Origin: Thalassotalea_F euphylliae
GTDB taxonomy: Bacteria > Pseudomonadota > Gammaproteobacteria > Enterobacterales > Alteromonadaceae
Direction: 5' to 3'
Assembly (NCBI RefSeq): GCF_042682785.1
Contig: NZ_JBHUIB010000004.1
Coordinates: forward strand, 4,239 to 68,238
Length of the DNA: 64,000 nt
Part shown: one piece after another, positions 16,906 through 23,086 of the stretch
Numbering within the stretch: position 1 is the first letter of the stretch
Layout: every line of letters begins with the position of its first letter
Made by a program: the position numbers and the translations under genes
The notes under the pieces: model-generated
Told to the model about the DNA's origin: nothing
Databases searched by the model: none
What the model saw: only the letters and a program-made list of their open reading frames with translations

Positions 16906-17262
16906 ATGATGAAAACTACAGCCTTTGGCCGCTTTTTGCGTAAGTTGAGAATTGATCACGGAATGATCATGAGAGACTTAGCTAAGGTATTAGGTGTTAG
17001 TTCTGCGTTTGTGTCTGCTTTGGAGTTAGGGAAAAAAGCAATAACAGAAAAACATATAACAAAAATTGTAGAGTACTTTGAGCTAAGCAACGCAGAAACT
17101 AGTGAATTAAGGAAAGCCGCCGAGCTTTCGCAACCGTCACTCAAATTGGAATTGAATGACAAAACCATGGAGCAAAGGGAGTTAGCTGTTTCATTTGCAA
17201 GGAATTATCAAAACATGAGTAAAGAGGATCAGATAAAGCTAATGAAGTTATTAGAAGGGTAA
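16906..17262 (+). CDS. XRE-type HTH regulator
   Basis: 118 residues with a helix-turn-helix of the Cro/C1 type at about residues 8-62 (FGRFLRKLRIDHGMIMRDLA, then VSSAFVSALELGKKAI as recognition helix). A helical C-terminal part for dimerisation follows. GAGGATAAA provides the Shine-Dalgarno. The stop is 4 bases before the ImmA/IrrE gene, a very common pair in mobile elements and defence islands. There the peptidase is thought to cleave or inactivate the regulator. Here it probably controls this pair, and perhaps the rest of the island; that is inference. Confidence 0.88.
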   Translation: MMKTTAFGRFLRKLRIDHGMIMRDLAKVLGVSSAFVSALELGKKAITEKHITKIVEYFELSNAETSELRKAAELSQPSLKLELNDKTMEQRELAVSFARNYQNMSKEDQIKLMKLLEG

Positions 17263-17266
17263 GTCT

Positions 17267-17785
17267 ATGGCTTATAAGCGTAAACTTGGACACAGAGTAA
17301 GGCCTCTCAATACTGCGACTATAGAGGCCGCTGCTCGAAAATGTAGAGATTCTTTTAAGTTAACAAACCCATATGTAAATATTTGTGGGCTATTGGAAGC
17401 TTTAAGGGAGATGAATGTGCTCGATTTCACTGTTGTTGATGATGAAGAGCTAGGTAGTGAAGAAGCACGGACGTATCCAAATGAAAAGCACATACTAATT
17501 TCCAATTCAGTCTATGAGGGCGCTGCCGATTGTGATGGTAGAGATAGGTTTACTATTGCACATGAAATAGGGCATTTAGACCTTCATAAAGGGCAAACAC
17601 CTATGTTTTCTCGTGGCGATCATCAAATATTTGAAGATAGTGAGTGGCAAGCTGATACGTTTGCAAGTGAATTTTTAATGGACTCACGACACATTACGCC
17701 TGCCGATACCGTGGAATCGTTAATGAAAAAATTTGGTGTAAGCAAAACTGCGGCAGGATTAAAGCTCAAAAAGATGAGGAAATAA
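17267..17785 (+). CDS. ImmA/IrrE family metallopeptidase
   Basis: 172-residue zinc peptidase of the ImmA/IrrE (COG2856) family. The zinc motif is AHEIGHLDLH with His99, Glu100 and His103; the downstream EWQADTFASEFLM segment (126-138) gives the third ligand region and is the family hallmark. Members of this family include ImmA of ICEBs1 and IrrE/DdrO peptidases, which inactivate an XRE-type repressor on a stress signal. The adjacent XRE gene is the likely target. AAGGGTAAGTCT supplies the ribosome binding site, overlapping the upstream stop. Confidence 0.9.
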   Translation: MAYKRKLGHRVRPLNTATIEAAARKCRDSFKLTNPYVNICGLLEALREMNVLDFTVVDDEELGSEEARTYPNEKHILISNSVYEGAADCDGRDRFTIAHEIGHLDLHKGQTPMFSRGDHQIFEDSEWQADTFASEFLMDSRHITPADTVESLMKKFGVSKTAAGLKLKKMRK

Positions 17786-17815
17786 AAAAGGAAGACTGCG
17801 ACATCTTCCCATTTT
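17786..17815 (+). terminator. Weak terminator-like hairpin after ImmA/IrrE gene
   Basis: Six-base stem GGAAGA / TCTTCC around a 9-base loop, followed by CATTTTA. It starts right after the stop codon. The T tract is weak. Confidence 0.4.
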
Positions 17816-17958
17816 ATAACGTTAATACAAAGGTAAAACAGCTAGGCAACTCTGCCGCCTATATGTCTAAGAAAGTATGCATAAACGTAAACTTGACAAT
17901 TTAATTTTATGCGTAACTTCCTTAGTTTGTCAAGGCAGACTTTAGGAGGAAATAGGCT

Positions 17959-18087
17959 ATGGCTTCTTTATCAAAAGATGTTGTTGTTATTTTTCGTCCA
18001 TATATCACAAGAAATGGAAAAAGAATTTTCCGTAAAAATGGTGGTATGTGGAGAATCGAAATCCCTAAAGACAAGTATAAGGCGTAA
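17959..18087 (+). CDS. Small ORF, 42 aa, basic
   Basis: Reads MASLSKDVVVIFRP, then a basic segment with ITRNGKRIFRKNGG and ends in IPKDKYKA. It has a perfect AGGAGG eight or nine bases before the ATG and is followed by a strong terminator, which makes it a convincing gene despite its size. A -35-like TTGACA lies at 17893-17898. It has no membrane segment; the Gly/Arg/Lys-rich middle could contact nucleic acid. Function unknown. Similar short basic proteins are, as I recall, frequent in Vibrio and Alteromonas islands. Confidence 0.7.
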   Translation: MASLSKDVVVIFRPYITRNGKRIFRKNGGMWRIEIPKDKYKA

Positions 18088-18108
18088 AACCTAATACTAT
18101 TTTCATGC

Positions 18109-18131
18109 AAGCCCATGAAAATGGGCTTTTT
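18109..18131 (+). terminator. Strong terminator after the 42-aa ORF
   Basis: Perfect stem AAGCCCAT / ATGGGCTT with a GAAA tetraloop followed by TTT. It isolates the XRE/ImmA/small-ORF block from the next genes, so those need their own promoter. Confidence 0.85.
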
Positions 18132-18267
18132 ACCTAATATTGTTGCTCTTTGTAAATGGGAATGGCTATTGATTTAGAGCGCCTTATTTTCTGCTGGCTA
18201 TATTCGACTATCTCTCAATTTAATTAGTCAGTTGCAAACTAAAGCTATCATAAAGTGGAGTAGTTAT

Positions 18268-18900
18268 ATGAGTAACGACAATGACGATAATGGCAAAAAT
18301 AATTCGGTAGATATTTCTGGGACAGTTACTGGATCGAATATCTCAATTAATCAAAATCAAGATGGGAATCAAGCCATCAGTGATACGGAGATTGAATACA
18401 AAATAGATGAAAACACTTACAGAGAGGTGAGTGGTGAAACGTATAAAAAGTCAGCTAATGTATTCTACATTTCATTAGGGCTTCTAGCATTAGGAGTATT
18501 AGCAGACTTCGCTGGAATCTTGGCTTATCTAGGTTTTAATCAACCAGTAGTACTTCTTGTTTTGGCACCAATCTGTTGGTTAATTGCAAAGATTACCGAA
18601 GATGACCGCTGGGTCAACGGGTTATCACAAGATAATAAATCATATTATCGTGAAGGCTCGTGGTATGAAAAACTGCCAAATGGCAATGTGGCTATTTATG
18701 ATAAGAGAGCAAAATGCGTCTACCCAAGGTGTGAAGGGACTATTAATATTGTACCAGCGCCTCCTAGGGAGAGACCAAATCACTCATTAATTGGAAAATG
18801 CAGTTTATGTGGGGTTCAGCATACATATACCGTTGATTATAACGGTATAGGCTACCCTCAAAAGTTTGATTGGAGACCTCAACCGCAAAATATCAGGTAA
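18268..18900 (+). CDS. Two-TM zinc-ribbon protein of the island (210 aa)
   Basis: Not recognised as a named family. The start at 18268 is chosen for GTGGAG upstream; a TTG 36 bases earlier has no site. Residues 1-38 are Asn/Asp/Gly/Ser-rich with a beta-strand-like repeat (VDISGTVTGSNISI). Residues 63-84 and 88-109 are two membrane helices. Residues 150-181 form a probable zinc ribbon with Cys150, Cys155, Cys178 and Cys181; the tail is Pro/Tyr-rich. The same N-terminal pattern precedes effector domains in some conflict systems. It may be a separate membrane defence effector or a partner of the RT module. Uncertain. Confidence 0.75.
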   Translation: MSNDNDDNGKNNSVDISGTVTGSNISINQNQDGNQAISDTEIEYKIDENTYREVSGETYKKSANVFYISLGLLALGVLADFAGILAYLGFNQPVVLLVLAPICWLIAKITEDDRWVNGLSQDNKSYYREGSWYEKLPNGNVAIYDKRAKCVYPRCEGTINIVPAPPRERPNHSLIGKCSLCGVQHTYTVDYNGIGYPQKFDWRPQPQNIR

Positions 18901-19075
18901 GAGGTAATGATTTTGATGGCTATAAGAATAAATAATCATTGGCTGAACAACATTTGAATCAAATAAAGCAGTGCCGTACTGCATAGTAAACAATTACTCC
19001 TCTACTAAGATGGAGGAGAATTTAACAAGCATGTATAAGCGGAACTGAGGGCAAACGTTATAAAGGACTATCAAT
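18901..19075 (+). other. Structured leader upstream of the RT gene
   Basis: 175 bases without an ORF, rich in hairpins: ATGATT...AATCAT around 18907-18942; GCAGT-GCCGT-ACTGC at 18968-18982; AGTAA-ACAA-TTACT at 18985-18998; CTCCTC-N10-GAGGAG at 18997-19018. RT-based systems often carry their RNA in such a position, so this is the second candidate for the partner RNA, after the downstream segment. AAAGGA near 19060 is the RT ribosome binding site. Confidence 0.45.
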
Positions 19076-20449
19076 ATGCTTTTTGAAGAGAGTTTCTCAG
19101 TAGAGAACTTGCAGGCAATTTTCTTAGAAAATATTAAAAATAAGTCAGGTAAGGGAATAGATGGTATTAGTTGTGAGAAATTTGATCGAGACCTAGCTCA
19201 ATTAGTTGGTAAGATTAGTAGTAAAGCTGAGTCATGTAGTTATAGGTTCAGCCCTTATTTGGAAATAGTCAAATCAAAGGGGAGAGGAAAGCAGCCAAGA
19301 ATCATCTCAAAACCGACAGTTAGAGATAAATTAGCATTAAGCGCACTCAAAAATATCCTACATGAAAACTACCCTGATTGTGTACAAAATCAGCTTCCTA
19401 ATAAGTATATTAGGGACATCAAATCTGTTGTTTCTAAGCATGACATAGAGGAATTGTACTATTTAAAGATCGATATTAAGGGCTTTTATGACAACCTAAA
19501 TCATAAGATTTTATTAGATAAATGCCTTAGTGAATTAGATGATAAAAGGGTCTTATCCTTAGTTAGAAGGGCTATCATAAATAAAACTGTACCAAAGAAT
19601 TACAAAAGGTCTAACTCTAAACAGTACCAGAATACCGTTGGTGTTCCGCAGGGGTTATCTATATCTAATGTGCTTGCTGGCATATATATGAGAAAATTTG
19701 ATCAGATGTTCGAAAATATTGGTATTAAATACTTTCGTTATGTTGATGATATTTTGATTCTTGCCAAAGAAACTGAGTTAGACGAAATTGAAAATAAAGT
19801 AGAAAGTGCACTAATTGAAATAGGTCTTGAAACTAACGACAAGACTGAAAAAGGGAAGTTTACCAAGCCATTTGATTATCTTGGCTATGAAATTTCATCT
19901 AGTCACATATCTGTTAGAGAGTCGACAATAGATCGATATATCACTTCGATTATCGCCAAGATTACAGATTTTAAGTCCAACTATAATCACCGTGTGAATA
20001 ATTCTAAATGGTTATCTGCTGATCAAATTAAAGAACTATTTATTCTTAATTTAAATGAAAAAATTACTGGTGCAATTACTGAGAAGAAACGTTACGGCTG
20101 GATATTTTATTTCATAGAAATATCTAATGTTCATTTACTTCATAAAATAGATGCTATTATTCGTAGTCAATTCTCTAGGCTTAGTATGTTTGAAAATAAG
20201 CCCCCTAAAGAGTTAAAAAGTCTCGCTAGAAGTTACTACGTAGCAAAATATTCACCCTTTAATGGTTATATACATAACTACAGCTCCTATGATACAACGG
20301 CCAAAAAAATTCAATTTCTAGTCAAGTTTGGTTATATCTCAGAAAATGATTCAAAGGAATATACCGTTGAAGAAATCGAAAGAAGGTTTGAGGCAGCAAA
20401 AATGTCTCACCTAGTGAAATTAGAAGAGGATATTGGTAACATATCTTAG
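19076..20449 (+). CDS. Defence-type reverse transcriptase
   Basis: 457-residue RNA-directed DNA polymerase. The fingers/palm carry KGIDGISCEKF (26-36), PRIISKPTVRDKLALSAL (74-91), DIKGFYDNLNH with catalytic Asp133, VPQGLSISNVLAG (190-202), YVDD (222-225) with Asp224/225, and FDYLGYEIS (266-274). About 180 further residues form a helical thumb and C-terminal extension. There is no intron maturase, endonuclease or integrase domain. The retron hallmarks (NAxxH and VTG) are not seen, so it fits the unknown-group/Abi RTs better than retrons. It is followed by a structured RNA candidate and a SLATT gene. Anti-phage function is inference. Confidence 0.93.
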   Translation: MLFEESFSVENLQAIFLENIKNKSGKGIDGISCEKFDRDLAQLVGKISSKAESCSYRFSPYLEIVKSKGRGKQPRIISKPTVRDKLALSALKNILHENYPDCVQNQLPNKYIRDIKSVVSKHDIEELYYLKIDIKGFYDNLNHKILLDKCLSELDDKRVLSLVRRAIINKTVPKNYKRSNSKQYQNTVGVPQGLSISNVLAGIYMRKFDQMFENIGIKYFRYVDDILILAKETELDEIENKVESALIEIGLETNDKTEKGKFTKPFDYLGYEISSSHISVRESTIDRYITSIIAKITDFKSNYNHRVNNSKWLSADQIKELFILNLNEKITGAITEKKRYGWIFYFIEISNVHLLHKIDAIIRSQFSRLSMFENKPPKELKSLARSYYVAKYSPFNGYIHNYSSYDTTAKKIQFLVKFGYISENDSKEYTVEEIERRFEAAKMSHLVKLEEDIGNIS

Positions 20450-20587
20450 GTACCCCCTTTGTACTATGTACAAGTTCGCATCTTAAGATGCAGGGCTAAG
20501 GTAATGAACTCTGCGAAAGCTGTTTCTAGTTTCTACCGAACATTTATGTTGGTTGAAAATTGATTACTTGATTCAATAAGGGGGTAC
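20450..20587 (+). ncRNA. Structured RNA candidate between RT and SLATT genes
   Basis: The segment begins one base after the RT stop with GTACCCCCTT (20450-20459) and ends with its exact complement AAGGGGGTAC (20578-20587), a 10-bp closing stem around 118 bases. Inside are TTGTAC-TAT-GTACAA (20459-20473), GCATC-TTAA-GATGC (20478-20491), an alternative TTCGCA/TGCGAA pairing (20475-20480 with 20512-20517), ACC(G)AACAT / ATGTTGGT (20535-20553), and ATTGA/TCAAT before the closing strand. The tandem 7-mer GTTTCTAGTTTCTA sits at 20522-20535. The SLATT ribosome binding site follows directly. The layout resembles the partner RNAs of RT defence systems; expression is not shown. Confidence 0.6.
20522..20535 (+). 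repeat. Tandem 7-mer in the RNA candidate
   Basis: GTTTCTA is present twice in direct succession between the TGCGAA strand and the ACC/GGT hairpin, in a stretch largely unpaired in the hand-drawn fold. It would be a suitable template for repeat synthesis of TAGAAAC units if the RT realigns; this is a hypothesis. Confidence 0.6.
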
Positions 20588-20605
20588 GCCTCTTAGAAGG
20601 AAATT

Positions 20606-21202
20606 ATGTCACAAGAACAAGAAAAACATAAGTTAAGCACAAGGATATGGCGAACTAAAGGAGCTAGGTTTAATGCGTACCGAAGGTTGTCAAAGAAAAA
20701 CAGTGCTTTAACTTTCATAACTTCATTCTCTTCAATTCATCTTTTAGCGTTAGGGATATTACAGTTGAGTGGCATTGTTTCGATCTCACCAGATCAAGCA
20801 AAGTTACTAAATTTCATTGGGATGACCGTGTCACTTATTATTTTGGCATATAGCCTTATAGAAGGTGGCAAAGAGTATGGACTAAAATCAGAACGTCACC
20901 ATTTGTGCGGAATTGAGCTGGATAATTGTTACTCGCAATTACAATTTAAAAACGAGCAAAGTGATATTGAAGCACTGGCGTCTAGATATAATGCTATTAC
21001 CAAAAAGTACTTACTCAATCATGACACCATTGACGATGAGTACTTTAGGCTACAACACCAAGATGATTTTGCTTGTATGAAGAATAGTAGCTGGCTTAAT
21101 AAAGCCGCCGTAAATTTTAAATACAAGCATTACGACAGATTTAAGGCATTTATTTTTGCCAGTGTGCCACTGAGTGTTTCTATTTATATTATTTGGTTTT
21201 AG
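20606..21202 (+). CDS. SLATT domain membrane protein, likely effector
   Basis: 198 residues. An N-terminal helical segment (IWRTKGARFNAYRRLSKKNS, residues 14-33) precedes two membrane helices at about 35-57 and 67-87. The conserved ending SLIEGGKEYGLKSERHHLCG follows, then a helical domain with YLLNHDTIDDEYF, and a third hydrophobic stretch at 181-198. This is the SLATT pattern, closest to the family-5 type that I recall being linked with reverse transcriptases. SLATT proteins are proposed pore-forming effectors of nucleotide-centred immune systems. GAAGGAAATT gives a good ribosome binding site. Its role as the killer or membrane-damaging arm of the RT module is inference. Confidence 0.87.
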   Translation: MSQEQEKHKLSTRIWRTKGARFNAYRRLSKKNSALTFITSFSSIHLLALGILQLSGIVSISPDQAKLLNFIGMTVSLIILAYSLIEGGKEYGLKSERHHLCGIELDNCYSQLQFKNEQSDIEALASRYNAITKKYLLNHDTIDDEYFRLQHQDDFACMKNSSWLNKAAVNFKYKHYDRFKAFIFASVPLSVSIYIIWF

Positions 21203-21320
21203 TTGAAGAGCAAAAGAAATCATTCTACTGGTGGGCTAGTTGGTGGGCAAAGGGTTTATTTGTGCTGTCGATCATAATTAAATGCCAATTAAAACAATTG
21301 CTTGCTGTTTTTGTTCAGTA
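21203..21320 (+). other. Right end of island
   Basis: AT-rich non-coding end. GGTGGGC is repeated directly at 21230-21236 and 21242-21248, 12 bp apart, a possible arm-type integrase site or remnant. No terminator is seen for the SLATT gene here. Confidence 0.35.
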
Positions 21321-21344
21321 AGCAGATCCAGAATATTGAGTAGT
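21321..21344 (+). repeat. Right attachment repeat (attR)
   Basis: Exact second copy of the 24-bp yicC 3' end. To its right comes the likely original downstream sequence of yicC with its terminator. Confidence 0.88.
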
Positions 21345-21363
21345 CAGTGCAACTCGTTTTACG

Positions 21364-21391
21364 AAAGCCGCTAATTTAGCGGCTTTTTCTT
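21364..21391 (+). terminator. Ancestral yicC terminator
   Basis: AAAGCCGCTAA / TTAGCGGCTTT with a T run lies 20 bases after the right repeat, the distance expected if it once followed the yicC stop directly. It may also end the convergent minus-strand gene. Confidence 0.8.
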
Positions 21392-21394
21392 TAT

Positions 21395-22147
21395 CTATAC
21401 ATCGTAAACTAAGTTTTTTGTCAGTGACTGATAGCGACGCAACTGCAATATGCGCCTCTGAGGCTTACCACGTTCTTCTGCTGCGCCTTGTGTTGACCTA
21501 CCAATAAGATGAATAACAACGTTTTTATACTGTGGCACGGCTGTAGTAAAGTGTTGGTGTGATGTTTTCTGGGCAATCAAGCCAAGCCAATAGTCGACTT
21601 CCTTGTGAGTCGGTGCGGGAAGGTTGATGGTAAGGTGTGATTGTTGTGGCAATCTAGCGATTAACTGCTGCAGTGAAGCATTGAACCTGTCTTCACCAAA
21701 TCGTCTTGGTTGATAAACGTCGTAAATATACCAATCAGCCACTTTCTTTGCTGTTGTGCTGAGCCAATTTTCAACGCTATTGTGTGATATTTCATGTACA
21801 TGTTTTGAAAGTTCGAAGTAATGAGCGCAGGCGTTGATAATCGATTGATTATACTCAATAACGCGGTAATCAATATCGGGGTATAGTGCATGAATAAAGC
21901 GCCTATGATTGCCTCCTCCTAAACCAAACTCGATAATAGATCTTGGTGTTGAATACAGAAGCGGCAACATCATTGCCCATTGGTGAGGTAAGGTTAACCG
22001 ATGAGGTAAGCGGCGGTGCATAGCACTTTGAACAACATCGCCTATAGTAAGCCAGCGAAAGTGTTCGTTTTGGTAAACGCTGATTGCATCTTGATCATGA
22101 GTAAAATAGAGTAGACGCCCTTGGCTGATGTGATGGCTTAACCGCAT
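21395..22147 (-). CDS. Spermidine synthase-like methyltransferase-fold protein
   Basis: 250 residues with a class I Rossmann fold. The glycine-rich motif EFGLGGGNHRRF (near residues 73-84) and the following acidic VIEYNQ (98-103) are placed as in the spermine/spermidine synthase superfamily. The key aspartate of the polyamine motif is replaced by the DVYQPRRFG segment near residue 143, so a true aminopropyl transfer is doubtful. No partner speD is nearby. It is a single gene, convergent with yicC in the ancestral order and divergent from the GNAT/thioesterase gene. Confidence 0.7.
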   Translation of the reverse strand: MRLSHHISQGRLLYFTHDQDAISVYQNEHFRWLTIGDVVQSAMHRRLPHRLTLPHQWAMMLPLLYSTPRSIIEFGLGGGNHRRFIHALYPDIDYRVIEYNQSIINACAHYFELSKHVHEISHNSVENWLSTTAKKVADWYIYDVYQPRRFGEDRFNASLQQLIARLPQQSHLTINLPAPTHKEVDYWLGLIAQKTSHQHFTTAVPQYKNVVIHLIGRSTQGAAEERGKPQRRILQLRRYQSLTKNLVYDV

Positions 22148-22189
22148 ATAAACAGCTGTTTTATTTCAATAATCAATTAAGCATAGACA

Positions 22190-23086
22190 ATGTTTTTTGT
22201 AAAAACGCCCGAATCAAAAGAAGAATTCCGCCAGTATTATCATTTTCGCTGGCAAACATTACGTGCACCCTGGCGACAGCCAGAAGGCAGTGAACAAGAT
22301 GAGCTGGAAGCGCAAGCCACCCATCGAATGATAGTCGATGATTCTGGACGTCTTGTCGCTGTTGGCAGGCTTCATAAGGTGAATCAGTTCCAAGCACAAA
22401 TTCGCTACATGGCCGTTGATGAGACAATCCGTGGTCAGGGCTTGGGACGATTAATGATTGACGCGTTGGAATTACAAGCGGCAAAGGAAGGCGTTACGGA
22501 AATAATGCTGAATGCTCGCGAAGTCGCCGTCAATTTCTATCGTGCACTTGGTTATGACACTGTCGAAAAAACACATGTGCTGTACGGAGAAATTCAGCAC
22601 TACAGTATGCGGAAAAATATTTCCTCGAACCCTCAACATCAACAAGCACTAAGTGATGCATTAACGGATACATGGCACAACACTATTCCACTAAGTAAAG
22701 CGATGAATATGCGGGTGAGTCATTATGATGATGAGCAGATGATTACTACTACTGATGTTGCTTTTAATAAAAATCTTCATAACACCATGTTTGCTGGCAG
22801 CATTTATACGCAAGCAACGTTGACCGGATGGGGGTGGGTCTATTTCCAGCTAGCTAAAGCGCAATTAGCTGGTGATATTGTATTAGCTGACGCACAGATC
22901 AAATATTTTTCGCCGATTGCTGGTCCTGCTTCAGGTGAAGTGATGCGTGACCATGTTGAAGGTGACTTATCGCGACTTTCAAAGGGGAAAGCGGCGCGCA
23001 TGAATATTAACGTCAATATGCGCTGTGGCGATAAAGTCGCGGCTACCTTTTCAGGCAAATATGCGATTAAGCCGGGGCATAAATAA
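22190..23086 (+). CDS. GNAT acetyltransferase-YiiD thioesterase fusion (FabY-like)
   Basis: 298 residues in two domains. Residues 1-145 are a GNAT fold with the acetyl-CoA motif VDETIRGQGLGRLMIDALE and the later ALGYDTVEKTHVLYGE. Residues 155-298 are a YiiD C-terminal hotdog thioesterase with NKNLHNTMFAGSIYTQATLTG. The same fusion in E. coli (YiiD/FabY) is reported as a probable acetyl-ACP synthase that can start fatty acid synthesis. The stop overlaps the next ATG by one base (TAATG), so the two genes are coupled. Domain calls are firm; the enzymatic role is taken from the family. Confidence 0.88.
   Translation: MFFVKTPESKEEFRQYYHFRWQTLRAPWRQPEGSEQDELEAQATHRMIVDDSGRLVAVGRLHKVNQFQAQIRYMAVDETIRGQGLGRLMIDALELQAAKEGVTEIMLNAREVAVNFYRALGYDTVEKTHVLYGEIQHYSMRKNISSNPQHQQALSDALTDTWHNTIPLSKAMNMRVSHYDDEQMITTTDVAFNKNLHNTMFAGSIYTQATLTGWGWVYFQLAKAQLAGDIVLADAQIKYFSPIAGPASGEVMRDHVEGDLSRLSKGKAARMNINVNMRCGDKVAATFSGKYAIKPGHK

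Larger units (their letters stand above)
16458..21344. mobile_element. Genomic island in the 3' end of yicC
   Basis: The segment is bounded by a perfect 24-bp direct repeat, starts inside the 3' end of yicC, and is visibly AT-richer than its flanks. It holds XRE and ImmA/IrrE genes, a 42-codon ORF, a two-TM zinc-ribbon gene, a reverse transcriptase, a structured RNA candidate and a SLATT gene, all on the plus strand. No integrase, excisionase, mobilisation gene or oriT is seen. It therefore looks like a remnant, or an element moved in trans by a yicC-specific integrase elsewhere. Beyond the right repeat lies what appears to be the original yicC terminator. Confidence 0.85.

Noticed and set aside
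17909..18094. 61-codon frame across the small island ORF
   Set aside because: It is in a different frame from the 42-codon ORF, which has a perfect Shine-Dalgarno; this one has none.
19076..20449. Reverse transcriptase as a retron or group II intron RT
   Set aside because: No NAxxH or VTG retron motifs, YVDD in place of the retron-typical YADD, no maturase or endonuclease domain, and no intron domain V/VI structure seen downstream. The association with SLATT fits the unknown-group defence RTs better.
20450..20587. CRISPR-like or simple terminator reading of the RT-SLATT spacer
   Set aside because: There are no regularly spaced repeats, and the 10-bp arms are 118 bases apart with no T tract after the second arm, so neither a CRISPR array nor an ordinary terminator explains it.
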